A stretch of DNA of 64,000 bases from CATOSP01 sp965216155 (GTDB lineage Bacteria; Chloroflexota; Dehalococcoidia; Lucifugimonadales; UBA3495): contig CBDCFD010000007.1 of NCBI GenBank assembly GCA_965216155.1, positions 496,001 through 560,000 of the forward strand, read 5' to 3'. This document shows, in pieces, positions 16,934 to 26,440 of this stretch. The number at the start of each line of letters is the position of its first letter. The first letter of the stretch is position 1. The notes under the pieces were generated by a model that saw only the letters and a program-made list of their open reading frames with translations, was not told where the DNA came from and did not search any database. The position numbers and the translations under genes are program-made.

Positions 16934-17851
16934 ATGAACCTAGAACAAGGTGGAGCGGCGGCTCTTCCCGAGCAAGCTATTCCCGGCATGAGGCCGAGGC
17001 GTACCCTTTGGCAGCAAGTGGGAAACTTTTTCCGGCAAAAGCCTCTGGGGGCCTTCGGGGCCGTGGTGTTCTTCCTTTTGGTATTCGTCGCTGTCTTTGC
17101 TCAATTTGGGGGTTTCGCGCTTGAGGACCCCTATGAGCCCGAGGTTGACCGCATTTTCGACCCGCCTAGCCCACAGGCGTGGTTCGGCGGCGACCATATA
17201 GGCCGGGATGTGTTCAGCCGGGTCGTGCATGGCGCGTGGATCTCTTTGTACGTTGGGATTATGAGTTCCTTTATCGGGTCCACGGTCGGGATGGTGGTGG
17301 GAATAGCCAGTGTCCACTTCGGAGGCAAGACCGACCTTGCGGTCCAGAGACTTGTGGATAGCATGATGGCTTTCCCAGCCCTCATCCTGGCCATCGCCAT
17401 CATGGCCGCCCTTGGGGGCTCCCTCAACAACGTCGTAATCGCGCTGAGCATAATTTACATACCCAGTACGGCCAGGATTCTCCGCGCTCAGGCGTTGGGA
17501 ATCAAGGAAATGGACTACATCCTGGCTGCCAGGGCGGTGGGCTCCGGAGACTGGCGTATCATGCTCCGCCACATGATCCCCAATTGCCTGGCGGTATACA
17601 TCGTCATCGTGACTTTCCACCTGGGCGGAGCGATCATAGCCGAGGCTTCCCTTAGCTTCCTGGGGGTAGGAGTGCCACCGGGCGAACCATCCTGGGGAGG
17701 AATGTTGACCGCCGGGGCGCAGAACATACGGGAATCACCCTGGGTAGTAGTGTTCCCGGGCTTGGCAATCGCCATCGTAGTGTTCGCCTGGAACCTGTTA
17801 GGCGACTCGCTTAGGGACGTGCTGGACCCACGATTGAGGGGGACCGCCTAG
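16934..17851 (+). CDS. peptide ABC transporter permease, DppC type (cassette 3)
   Basis: A 305-residue DppC-type permease. The start at 16934 has GGGGGAG upstream. It shows FFRQKPLGAFGAVVF before TM1, the periplasmic FGGDHIGRDVFSRVVHGAWISLYVG, the EAA region MDYILAARAVGSGDWRIMLRHMIPN, and NLLGDSLRDVLDPRLRGTA. It is intact and ends the cassette; as in cassette 1, no DppD/DppF ATPase follows. Confidence 0.93.
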   Translation: MNLEQGGAAALPEQAIPGMRPRRTLWQQVGNFFRQKPLGAFGAVVFFLLVFVAVFAQFGGFALEDPYEPEVDRIFDPPSPQAWFGGDHIGRDVFSRVVHGAWISLYVGIMSSFIGSTVGMVVGIASVHFGGKTDLAVQRLVDSMMAFPALILAIAIMAALGGSLNNVVIALSIIYIPSTARILRAQALGIKEMDYILAARAVGSGDWRIMLRHMIPNCLAVYIVIVTFHLGGAIIAEASLSFLGVGVPPGEPSWGGMLTAGAQNIRESPWVVVFPGLAIAIVVFAWNLLGDSLRDVLDPRLRGTA

Positions 17852-17893
17852 CGAACCTGCGGCCCATCCCCCCTATTCCTAAGCAGCCACCAA

Positions 17894-17933
17894 GTCCAAT
17901 CCTGAGCGGATGCCGTCGCAGCCAGGATTGGAC
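17894..17933. terminator. bidirectional terminator candidate
   Basis: An 11-bp perfect inverted repeat, GTCCAATCCTG (17894-17904) with CAGGATTGGAC (17923-17933), lies between the convergent permease and hydrolase genes. No T-tract is obvious. Confidence 0.5.
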
Positions 17934-18002
17934 CTAGCACCTATCTCAAAATCAACTGGTCCTGCTGATATACCGGCATCGCTGACCGAGGCCCATAGAT
18001 TC

Positions 18003-18038
18003 CCGCCTCCGTTCAAGCCGGGGGCAGGCTCTTTGCGG
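18003..18038 (+). repeat. possible REP-like repeat
   Basis: CCGTTCAAGCCGGGGGCAGG followed by CTCTTTG resembles the repeat family at 7869, 8077 and 39953 (common core TCAAG...GGGGCAGGCTCT) but lacks a clean palindrome. Confidence 0.3.
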
Positions 18039-18110
18039 GTAATGACGGGTAGGCCGACGCCCCAAGTTTTGAGGTAGTTTCTTAGCGGCCCTCGGACCCG
18101 AACCCCCCGA

Positions 18111-20111
18111 TTACGAAAGCAGCACGTTGCTTGCCCGCGCTTCTTCGATATACCTTTGAACATCTGCGGGAAGAAGGAACCGCTCTTTCTCGAGCTGCTC
18201 CGACGCCTTTGCGACAGCCATCACATACCCATCGCGGTCCTTGTATCGCTCCTCCAGCGAGAGGCGCGGATCGCCGGTTGCCAGGCGCTCCTCCTTGGTG
18301 GTCTTGAAGGGGATGTGCTGGCCGTCCGCTTCCCCGCCTTCGTTCTCACCGAACCCGGCACGGCGCAATGCCCAGCCTGTGGTCGTCGCGGTCGGCGCCT
18401 CCACCGGCGGCAGGCGGATGCCAGCCACTTCGTTCCCGTCTTTATCCACCTTGGATACGAATATGGGATAGGCGGGACGCCCGGCAAGTGCTGGCTTGTA
18501 ATTGGACACAACACCGCGATCGAATTCCGGTCCAAAGTCCAAATGGTATCGGGTGGTGATCAGTCCGTTATATGCGACGCCGGGAATGGTGGGCCAGCCT
18601 ATCTCCTCTTGCGGCACGAAACCCGTCTGAGAACCCGGCCGGGTCACCGCACAGGCCGCGTTATCCACGCGGCGAGGAACCCTGCTCTCCGGTGGCGCAA
18701 TGCCCTTGGTCACCCACTGGTCAAGCGCTACCAGGAGCGCGCGATGGGCGGCATAGGGACTCACTCCGTTCGTCAACTGCTGGAGGTTCTTGCGGTTTGT
18801 TATGTCACCCACAAGGTGTGACAATCCGGACAGCAAGTAAAACCGCACGTTCTCCGGGTCGGGCAGGTCATGACCTTGCGTATCGGTGTGGAGCAGTGAA
18901 TTGGCCTTGCACCAGTATTCGTTTGCAGAATTGACCTCGAAGCGCTTGGGACAGGTGTTGTTGGTCATACAACGCTCGCTGCGCCCGCCTGTCCGGCCAC
19001 TCAAGTGATCGGTCAACACCTGATGAGCGAAGGGGAAGACACCCTCCGGGTACAAGTGGTTCTGGCGGTTGCGCTCGGTCCTGCCGGGCTGCCCAAACCG
19101 GTAGTTAATCTGGTCTCCGCTGCCGCCGCCGACATAGCTCAGTATTCCGTCGAATACGCGCCGGCCGCGCTCGTCCTCGTTGAAGCCGAGCTCCTGAAAA
19201 TCGTTCAAGGTGCGCGATGGCTGGGAGATAGAATAGCTGAACGTGTACTGCACATCCCCGGCCAGCGGATTGTCTTCAGCGCTTGTAGCGTTCCGCAAGA
19301 AGGATACGAAATCGCGGGTGGCCGCTAAGCCAATGCCGGACACCAAGGGGTCTTTTGCCGTGTAGGTGAACTCGTAGATGTAGCTCTGCTCAAAAGGGGT
19401 CCCGTCCGGTAGCAGGCGGACCGCATTACCGTCGTTTGAAGTGTAATCCCAGCCGGTCGCCGGGACTACGTTCGGCTCGTCATCCAAGCGAGCTCGCACG
19501 GTTAGCTCGGCCTGGGACTTGTCCAGGGTGGCTGCCGGGAAGGCGAGTTCGCTGGTCAATGTCGTGCTGTTGTCGAAGGTAATGTATTCGTAGGAGGGGC
19601 CAGTGATGGTCTTTTCACCTTTCCTGGCCACGGGAACGGTGATCTTCATCGAGTCGAAACCTTCGGCGCCCCAGTCCCAGCCATTCGACACCACGGTGTA
19701 ACCCAGGTCCATGATGAATCCCGTCCCAGCGTCTATGGCCGTGGTTGGGTCGTTGGTGGGTTTCGCGTCGTTTAGCAGTCCCATCCGCATTTGGCCGCGG
19801 TTATTGAAGTCGAACAGCAGACGGTGGTTGCCGGCGCTCAGATTGATTGGCTTGAGGATGAAGATATCCATCGAGTACTCGACCATGCCACGGTCGTTTC
19901 TCGGCGCCAGTTCGATATCGGTAATCACCGCGTTCCGCGGGTCCGAGGGATCGAGCTCACCATAGGCGATGCCGCGAAGCTTTTCGTACTGCCCGACGGA
20001 GCCGAAGGACAATCCGCCGAAGGTGGGAGACTGGGACCGTGCGCCGTCGATGACGATACTCCTGATTCCCTGCTTGGCTACGAGTACCCTTGTGAGTTGG
20101 GTGTCCCTCAT
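18111..20111 (-). CDS. large alpha/beta hydrolase domain protein
   Basis: A 666-residue protein of the alpha/beta hydrolase-domain family annotated as Abhydrolase_10-like (PF20091): an N-terminal beta-rich part (GQYEKLRGIAYGELDPSDP, FDFNNRGQMRMG), the central LGYTVVSNGWDWG, FLRNATSAEDNPL, then GFNEDERGRRVFDGILSYVGGGSG and QNHLYPEGVFPFAHQVLTDHLSGRTGG, and the C-terminal RDGYVMAVAKASEQLEKERFLLPADVQRYI. GGGAGGG precedes the ATG. No signal peptide is seen. Members are uncharacterised hydrolases, often of sugars or esters; the substrate is unknown. It is followed on the same strand by no further gene. Confidence 0.8.
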   Translation of the reverse strand: MRDTQLTRVLVAKQGIRSIVIDGARSQSPTFGGLSFGSVGQYEKLRGIAYGELDPSDPRNAVITDIELAPRNDRGMVEYSMDIFILKPINLSAGNHRLLFDFNNRGQMRMGLLNDAKPTNDPTTAIDAGTGFIMDLGYTVVSNGWDWGAEGFDSMKITVPVARKGEKTITGPSYEYITFDNSTTLTSELAFPAATLDKSQAELTVRARLDDEPNVVPATGWDYTSNDGNAVRLLPDGTPFEQSYIYEFTYTAKDPLVSGIGLAATRDFVSFLRNATSAEDNPLAGDVQYTFSYSISQPSRTLNDFQELGFNEDERGRRVFDGILSYVGGGSGDQINYRFGQPGRTERNRQNHLYPEGVFPFAHQVLTDHLSGRTGGRSERCMTNNTCPKRFEVNSANEYWCKANSLLHTDTQGHDLPDPENVRFYLLSGLSHLVGDITNRKNLQQLTNGVSPYAAHRALLVALDQWVTKGIAPPESRVPRRVDNAACAVTRPGSQTGFVPQEEIGWPTIPGVAYNGLITTRYHLDFGPEFDRGVVSNYKPALAGRPAYPIFVSKVDKDGNEVAGIRLPPVEAPTATTTGWALRRAGFGENEGGEADGQHIPFKTTKEERLATGDPRLSLEERYKDRDGYVMAVAKASEQLEKERFLLPADVQRYIEEARASNVLLS

Positions 20112-20328
20112 GATTGCCCTCCCCGAGGCAGCGATGTGTTTGCCAGGCTTCCCAATTCCCGTGGGAATACCCGGGGACTGGATGGTTACGGATAACGATG
20201 ATGGTAAGAACGCGGGAGATCCACGTCAATCGACCCGGAGGTCAAGGATTGGCGTTAGGAGAATCTCTTGTCCTGGGTTGCCATGTCCGGACCGCGCCGA
20301 TGCCGTACCCATTCAGGCCGCCCTATGA

Positions 20329-21375
20329 CTATCGAAGCCCCTGAAGCCCCACGACTCGGACTCGATTGTTATGGGTGTCCGCAATGTAGAGGTCGCCTTC
20401 GGCGTCTATCCCGCACCCATGGGGACGGTCCAGTCCCGCTTCAACAGCCGGGCCTCCGTCACCCCCTCCTCCCGGACGCCCACCGGCGATGGTGGTTACT
20501 ATGCCGGTGAGACAGTCAATTCGCCGGACTGCGCAATTTTCGGAGTCAACGACGATGATGTTGTCATTTAGGTCGCAGCGCATTGCCTTGGGAGAACCCC
20601 AGGCAGCCGCCAGGGCCGGGCCACCGTCGCCGCTATAGCCGAACACAGATTCAGCTCCGGCTATCGTGGTCAAGGTCCCATCGGGTGAGACTTTGCGGAC
20701 TCCATTTCCCTCCCGCTCGCAAACATAAGTGTTCCCCAGGCTATCCAAGCAGACCGCCCTGGGTCCCATCAAGCTTGCTTCGGTAGCGCGTTTTCCGTCT
20801 CCAGCGCGGGACTTCTCCCCTGTTCCGGCAAAGGTCGTTATGATTCCCGTCTCCAAGTCCACCCGGCGGATACGCTGGTCCTGTATGTCCGCAATCAACA
20901 GACCGCCCCTACCGTCCAAATACAAATCGTTGGGCTCCCGGAGCATTGCCTCATTGCCAGGACCGCCGTCGCCGCCGTAACCGAATTCTCCTGTACCGGC
21001 AACGGTGGAAATGGTCCCGGTACTACCGTCTATCTTCCTGACCGCAGGGTCGAAGCGTTGGGAGAAGTACATATCGCCGTTGACGTCTATGGCCAGTCCA
21101 TATGGTTGATTGATGTTGGCACTGAGAGCGGGGCCGCCATCACCGGTGTAGCCAGCTTCTCCGGTCCCGGCCACCAAGGTGATGATTCCCGTCTCGACAT
21201 CCATCCGCCGTATCCTGTGATGCCGGCCCATGCACACGATCATGTTTCCCTGGGGGTCGAATTCACACGCGTAGGGGGACTGACATGCGGCGTACAACGC
21301 GGGCCCACCGTCCCCAACCCAACCTTCGGACCCATTTCCCAGAACCGTATGGATCATCCCTTTCCTCGCGGGCAT
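20329..21375 (-). CDS. NHL-repeat beta-propeller protein
   Basis: 348 residues with at least five repeats of 'tvAGtGe.GytGDGGPA..A.l..P.gl.lD..G.lyiaD..n.riRrvd..tG.i', for example VAGTGEAGYTGDGGPALSANINQPYGLAIDVNGDMYFS and ADTHNNRVRVVG. These are NHL-type blades forming a propeller. AGGAGGACTAATC precedes the ATG at 21375. There is no signal peptide or catalytic domain. Such proteins bind ligands or scaffold; no function can be named. Confidence 0.85.
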   Translation of the reverse strand: MPARKGMIHTVLGNGSEGWVGDGGPALYAACQSPYACEFDPQGNMIVCMGRHHRIRRMDVETGIITLVAGTGEAGYTGDGGPALSANINQPYGLAIDVNGDMYFSQRFDPAVRKIDGSTGTISTVAGTGEFGYGGDGGPGNEAMLREPNDLYLDGRGGLLIADIQDQRIRRVDLETGIITTFAGTGEKSRAGDGKRATEASLMGPRAVCLDSLGNTYVCEREGNGVRKVSPDGTLTTIAGAESVFGYSGDGGPALAAAWGSPKAMRCDLNDNIIVVDSENCAVRRIDCLTGIVTTIAGGRPGGGGDGGPAVEAGLDRPHGCGIDAEGDLYIADTHNNRVRVVGLQGLR

Positions 21376-21536
21376 GATTAGTCCTCCTGTCCTCAGAATG
21401 CACCGGACAATTGCTTTATTCGAGACGCAATTGCTTCCAGGGAGTCCGGGGAAAATTTATTGGGCCAATTAGCGCCACACCGCCAACGGTGGCGGGGTTT
21501 TTGGACGCCCCAGGACCGCCTCCCGGGCAATGCGCC

Positions 21537-22010
21537 CTAACCGGTCCCGCCACCGTCGTCGAATTGGACCAATATCCCGTCAGGATCAAAAACATAGAAG
21601 GCGTGTACCTTTCCGTCTGACCGAGTATAGCTTTCCAGCGATCCCGCCAACTGGACACCACTTGCAATCAGGTGATTTGCCAGCCCCAAGGTGTCTTTCA
21701 CCGAAAAGCAGATGTGGTGAATACCGACCTGGTCCAGCTTGGGAGCTTCTCCCTCCACTGCGGTGTCATCGTGGCTACTGAGGACCAACGACGGCGCGGA
21801 ACCGTTTTCTCCCCAAGTCAGCCGGGCCGCCCGCCGGCTCTGGCGGGTTTTTTGGTAGACCTGAGCCTGACGGTCGCCGAAGTGCTCCGACATGTTCTCT
21901 TCTCTAATGGGTCCGCACTGCATGCCCAGGATGTCCCGGTAGAACGCCAAAGAGCGATCGAGGTCGCGCACACAGATACCGTAATGAGAAATACCAACAG
22001 GTTCTATCAA
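21537..22010 (-). CDS. VOC family protein
   Basis: 157 residues: GISHYGICVRDLDRSLAFYRDILGM, IHHICFSVKDT, and HAFYVFDPDGILVQFDDG. The start codon is TTG at 22010 with GGAGGTGGGCTT upstream. The residue that normally supplies the last metal ligand (Glu in DPDGnxxEl) is Gln here, so metal binding may be altered. It probably acts on an aromatic or related small molecule, by analogy with dioxygenases and glyoxalases. Confidence 0.82.
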   Translation of the reverse strand: MIEPVGISHYGICVRDLDRSLAFYRDILGMQCGPIREENMSEHFGDRQAQVYQKTRQSRRAARLTWGENGSAPSLVLSSHDDTAVEGEAPKLDQVGIHHICFSVKDTLGLANHLIASGVQLAGSLESYTRSDGKVHAFYVFDPDGILVQFDDGGGTG

Positions 22011-22625
22011 AAGCCCACCTCCGTAATTCCACCTTTTCGTATTGGTCTCAGGAAGCCGTCAGTACGAGGGATTATATTTGCAAGCATGGACTGACTCAAG
22101 GCGCATCTGTCAATCGCAACCCGCAATCGGGCAGTCATGTCGTGGCCTTCTCTGGCCTTCTCGTGGTTGCCGTGAATCGGCATTGACATGAAATCGTTGC
22201 CGGTCATTCAAGCCGAGGGCGTCAGTTGCCGGAAACCAGTCTTGTTGGGGAAGTGGGGAACTGGAATGCAGCGTCACGACCGCTGTCGTACTTTGGCATC
22301 CTCGCCAATGTACGTACTATTCGCCTCAATACCCGCAATTGTCCAAGGGCCAGCGCCCTGCCAGCGGACATCGGCGCCACGGCAATACTTTCGGATACGG
22401 TGGCAGGGCACCACAGCCAGACCCGGAATCACGGCCCCGAGGAGAAGCCGCTTTATCCCCGCGGCCCGGCGGTGCTGAGAGTCATCCCGGCCCGGCGGCG
22501 TCCAAGGGAGCCGCGACGGTACAGTCGAAATCAGCGTCTCACGTTGGCATCTCCGCCCTGGAGACTATCCTACGTGAATGGCACTATCTGGCATCGTCAA
22601 GCCCGTTAGCAGGCCATTAGCAACG
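22011..22625. other. non-coding stretch
   Basis: Open frames here are short, lack ribosome-binding sites and have no recognisable motif. I see no RNA gene or repeat. Confidence 0.5.
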
Positions 22626-24032
22626 CTAACGAAGTGACATTGCCTTGCGGGCCGCCCGCCAGGGCTTCCTGGTGAATTGACGTCCCAGGCCCCGCTCAAT
22701 CTCGCGCCATTTCCGCTCATCCTCCACGGTGATGAACGTTACGGCCTCGCCGTAGCGGCCCATGCGGCCGGTACGTCCGACCCGGTGGGTGAATAGCTGC
22801 TCCGAGTCTGGCAGGTCATAGTTGATAACCCGGCCAATGCCTTCGAAGTCCAGACCCCTGGCCGCCACATTCGTCGCCACCAAAATCGAGGCGGCACCCG
22901 AGCGGAAGTTCTTCATAACCCGTTCACGCGCGCTCTGACTTAGATTTCCCTGGAGCGCCCCCACCGGGTAGCCAAATGAATCGAGTTGTTCGGCCAAGCG
23001 TTTGATGCCGTGCTTGGTCTTACCGAAAACGATAACCGGTGCGCCGTCTCGCTCGTCCAGCAGCGTTCGCAGGGCATCCAACTTGTCGCTCTTCTGGATC
23101 GTGTAGACCAGGTGCTCCACCGAGGGCGGCGCTCGCAATCCCGCGTCCACTTCCACCCTTACCGGCTGACGAAGGTGCTTCGCGGCGGTCCGGGCCACCC
23201 ACTCAGGCATGGTTGCGGACATAAGCGCCGTCTGCCGTTCGTTGGGTGTCCGGCCTATGATGGCTTCTACGTCGGGGGCAAACCCGCGATCAAGCATTTC
23301 GTCCGCTTCGTCCAGCACCAGAAATCGCACTGAACGCAGGTCTAGGGTCCCTTGCCTCAAATGGTCCAACGTACGGCCCGGAGTGCCAATGACTATCTGT
23401 GCGCCGCTCCTCAACGCCGCGTACTCCGGCCTCAACGGCCGGCCGCCATACAACAGGTCTACGCGGAGTTTCCGCGAAGAGGCCAGGGCTTTAACGACCC
23501 CGGCCACTTGGATGGCCAGTTCGCGGGTTGGCACCAGCACAAGAGCCTGGACCTGCCGGACCGACGGGTCGCACTTCTCGGTCAGAGGCACGGCGAATGC
23601 CAAGGTCTTTCCGGACCCCGTACGCGCCTGGCCAATCAAGTCCCGTCCTGCGAGGAGATGTGGGATAGCCTTCTCCTGGATGGGTGTGGACGTAGATATG
23701 TTCATCCGGGAAATCGCCGCTTTGGTAGCGTCTTGCAAAGGCATTTCAGAAAAGACCGCGCCTTCCGGGGGTGGGCTATCAACGGCTCGCTCATTTTCGG
23801 AGCACTGCATGGTCTCGTAGGTACTGACCTCAGTGCGTAGCTCGGCCACATCTGTATCGACGGTAGAGGAAAGCCGATAGCGGCGGGCCTTGAAGCATGC
23901 GCGGCAATACACCGGCTTGCCCTGGGTGGGTTTGAAGGGGACGGAAGCGGATATGCCGCAGTCGCCGCAAATAGCTTGGTGTTGAGGCCGGTTGGCCGGG
24001 CGCACACGGGCGGACAAAGACGGATAAGGCAT
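22626..24032 (-). CDS. DEAD-box RNA helicase with N-terminal CxxC zinc finger
   Basis: A 468-residue DEAD-box helicase. Residues 22-46 carry a zinc-binding pattern (C22, C25, C43, C46), followed by a linker. The core has the Q-motif region, TGSGKT (Walker A), PTRELA, GTPGR, LDEADEML (Walker B), SATMP, VFGKTKHG, VATNVAARGLD and HRVGRTGRMGRYG. It would unwind structured RNA in ribosome assembly or RNA decay. AGGGAG lies about 11 nt before the ATG. The N-terminal finger is shared with small 'CxxC zinc-ribbon' proteins common in Chloroflexota, and is an added RNA- or protein-binding module (inference). Confidence 0.93.
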   Translation of the reverse strand: MPYPSLSARVRPANRPQHQAICGDCGISASVPFKPTQGKPVYCRACFKARRYRLSSTVDTDVAELRTEVSTYETMQCSENERAVDSPPPEGAVFSEMPLQDATKAAISRMNISTSTPIQEKAIPHLLAGRDLIGQARTGSGKTLAFAVPLTEKCDPSVRQVQALVLVPTRELAIQVAGVVKALASSRKLRVDLLYGGRPLRPEYAALRSGAQIVIGTPGRTLDHLRQGTLDLRSVRFLVLDEADEMLDRGFAPDVEAIIGRTPNERQTALMSATMPEWVARTAAKHLRQPVRVEVDAGLRAPPSVEHLVYTIQKSDKLDALRTLLDERDGAPVIVFGKTKHGIKRLAEQLDSFGYPVGALQGNLSQSARERVMKNFRSGAASILVATNVAARGLDFEGIGRVINYDLPDSEQLFTHRVGRTGRMGRYGEAVTFITVEDERKWREIERGLGRQFTRKPWRAARKAMSLR

Positions 24033-24200
24033 ACGAGAACGGACTCCCTAATCTAAAAGTGGCAACACAGGAGAAACAGCGGAGGGCGAACAAGAAGAGG
24101 GGGGACGGTCCGTTCTTGTGTCAAACCTTGGTGCGTTAATCAAGCGTGTAGACCCATTATAGTCCAGTACGACGAAAACCGATACACCGGGTCCGCTTAC

Positions 24201-24333
24201 GCAACTGTTCAGACTTGAGGACGGGGGACCCGCTTTTGAAAAAGCTGCGCAAAACTTTTACAGTTGGCACCGGAGGGGATATTGGCCTCAAATACGATTG
24301 CCCTGCCGATTCCACTTAAGTCTGAACAGTTAC
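24201..24333. mobile_element. MITE with IS66-like ends, copy 1
   Basis: 133 bp with inverted ends GCAACTGTTCAGACTT and AAGTCTGAACAGTTAC, flanked by the perfect 8-bp duplication CCGCTTAC (24193-24200 and 24334-24341). It has no coding capacity. The 8-bp duplication and GTAA-type ends fit mobilisation by an IS66-family transposase. It lies between the divergently placed ends of the helicase upstream region and the monooxygenase stop. Confidence 0.85.
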
Positions 24334-24438
24334 CCGCTTACGCTTCGCGGTATCTGGACCAACGCTATCCGCACGCCCGGAAAGGCTGATTCTACCGGCT
24401 TCGCGGGACCTGACCAGCACCCGAAGGTCAAATTGCCC

Positions 24439-26127
24439 CTATTGAGGCATCCCGGTGACTCTCAACAGGAGGACCTTGACATCATCGGGGGCGGCGTCAC
24501 CGCACCACGCTACATATTGGTCAGGCCGCACGAGGACCAACCTGGCCTCGTACTGCTCGCGCCCTCCTTCATAAGTGTCACGCACCACTTTGACGGGGAT
24601 GTTCAGGGACTTTGCCGCGTCCTCGATCGACTGGACTGACTCCCGCTCAGCCCCGAAGGCCAGCAGCGTGAATCCCATCCCTAGCTCCGCGGGGAGATAA
24701 CGTCCCCCTGAAAGCGGCTGCGGTGGTAGATGGTGGCCCGGCCGTGCGGCGAAGGAATGCGACCCGTGGGCGCTGCAGACGGCGCCGGGCGGGCCTATGA
24801 CCACGGATGAGCCGGGATAGTTGGGCTCATAGGTCGATGTCCGCCTGCTTCCAATCTCCTCCAGCTCTTTCCAGGCGGACTTGAACTCCTCCAGGTCCTT
24901 GTCGGGGCTATAACGCTCAAGGACCTCGCGGTCCCGTTCAATGCCTCTGGCTATAAAGTCCTCGCCGGTCTCCCAGAAAACGGGGCGTCGTTCCTCGCTG
25001 TATGACTCCAAAAGGACGTCGCCTCCCCAGCCCTGGAGCTTGGCGGCCAGCTTCCATCCAAGATTGGTCACGTCCTCCAGACCGTTGTTCAACCCGAAGC
25101 CCCCGTATGGGGGGTGGCTGTGCGCGGCGTCCCCCGCGATGAATACTCGCCCGACCTGATACTTTTCCGCCACGGAGACGCGCAGGTCCCAGAACCCTAC
25201 GTGTTCAAATTCGGCTTTGAACTCCAGCCCCGCCGCACGGTTGAGGAGAGCTTGAAAGTCGTAGGTCTCCGGTGTGGCGTCCGCCGGCACCGGAGCGTGG
25301 AAGAACCAGGTCTCACCCACGACGACGCGCCCAAAGAACATCCAGTAACCTTTCAAGTCCGGGTGGAGCGCCCGGTAGGTGGTGCTTCCCGGGAATCGCT
25401 CAAACGCCGCGTGTAGCTCTTCCGACCGGAAGACGGCCAATAGCATCTTCTGGTCGAAGTCTGAGCCCGAACGTTCAATGCCGATCTGGTCACGAACAGT
25501 GGACCGCGCCCCATCGCAACCGACGATGTAGTCGGCCTCCAATACTCGTTTTGCTCCAACCGCTGTTCCTTGAAAGGGGTCTGGAGAGGGGCCGCGAGAG
25601 GGAGCACCGGAGTCGACGAACCCACCCCACTCGTATCCGCCTTCTTGTTGCGCGGATACTCCGGTTTCGCCGATAGTCACCCTCACCCCGTCCGCATCCT
25701 GAACAATGTTTTCCGCAGTCCACCCGAATAGGGTAGTCACGTTGGGCAACTCGCCCGCCCGCTTACGCAACACCGCTTCCGTCAGGTATTGGGGTAGCCG
25801 TTCGTTGTCCTCGTAATAGTATCGGCGGACAACCTCGCGGCCAGCGGGAGAGTACCAGTATTCGCTCATCATATCCCCGTAGGCGGTCACTCCGCCGATG
25901 GGATACCCCTTCGGCATCACGCGGGCTTTACGCAACTCGTCCACGACGCCCCAGAAGTAAAAATGCTCCAGGGTGCGCTGGGTGAGGTTTTGCCCTTTAG
26001 GTATCTGTTGTGGCGCAATATGACGTCCCACCACCACGCAGTCGATACCGCGCAGTCCAAGGTCTACGGCCATTGCGACTCCCACGGGACCTCCACCCAC
26101 GATAATCACTTGATGGCGTTCTTCCAT
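24439..26127 (-). CDS. FAD-dependent aromatic monooxygenase
   Basis: A 562-residue class A flavoprotein hydroxylase (PF01494; PheA/TfdB, pentachlorophenol hydroxylase-like). N-terminal Rossmann motif VIIVGGGPVGVAMAVDLGLRG, the DG motif VGCDGARSTVRDQIG, and the second FAD motif FIAGDAAHSHPPYGGFGLNNGLEDVTNLGWKLA. The C-terminal thioredoxin-like region of phenol hydroxylases follows. The start MEERHQ at 26127 has GGGAGA upstream; the longer reading from 26157 has none. It would use NAD(P)H and O2 to hydroxylate an aromatic substrate in the cytoplasm. The downstream divergent amidohydrolase may act in the same pathway. Confidence 0.92.
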   Translation of the reverse strand: MEERHQVIIVGGGPVGVAMAVDLGLRGIDCVVVGRHIAPQQIPKGQNLTQRTLEHFYFWGVVDELRKARVMPKGYPIGGVTAYGDMMSEYWYSPAGREVVRRYYYEDNERLPQYLTEAVLRKRAGELPNVTTLFGWTAENIVQDADGVRVTIGETGVSAQQEGGYEWGGFVDSGAPSRGPSPDPFQGTAVGAKRVLEADYIVGCDGARSTVRDQIGIERSGSDFDQKMLLAVFRSEELHAAFERFPGSTTYRALHPDLKGYWMFFGRVVVGETWFFHAPVPADATPETYDFQALLNRAAGLEFKAEFEHVGFWDLRVSVAEKYQVGRVFIAGDAAHSHPPYGGFGLNNGLEDVTNLGWKLAAKLQGWGGDVLLESYSEERRPVFWETGEDFIARGIERDREVLERYSPDKDLEEFKSAWKELEEIGSRRTSTYEPNYPGSSVVIGPPGAVCSAHGSHSFAARPGHHLPPQPLSGGRYLPAELGMGFTLLAFGAERESVQSIEDAAKSLNIPVKVVRDTYEGGREQYEARLVLVRPDQYVAWCGDAAPDDVKVLLLRVTGMPQ

Positions 26128-26440
26128 AATGTCTCCCTGTGAATCCCGGATACGCATTTAGTATCGCGGGACTCACTCAATGCCAAGAATTCCGAGGCCG
26201 CAAACCCTTCTTGGGTCCACACTCGATCTGGACTTTCATGATAACAGAAGGCCCCATCGGGAAGGCCACGTTCAATGCTGGCAGCGGTCCAATCACCGAA
26301 CCGGAGGGGCCGCAGGCACATGATTTTACGCTACGCCGGGGCGGCTCAGACCACACAACAGGCCCGAATTCGGCTCCCGCGTTGGGCGGGTAGGCCGGCA
26401 TGTTATGATTGGGCCGCGACACATCAATACGGAGGGTCCC

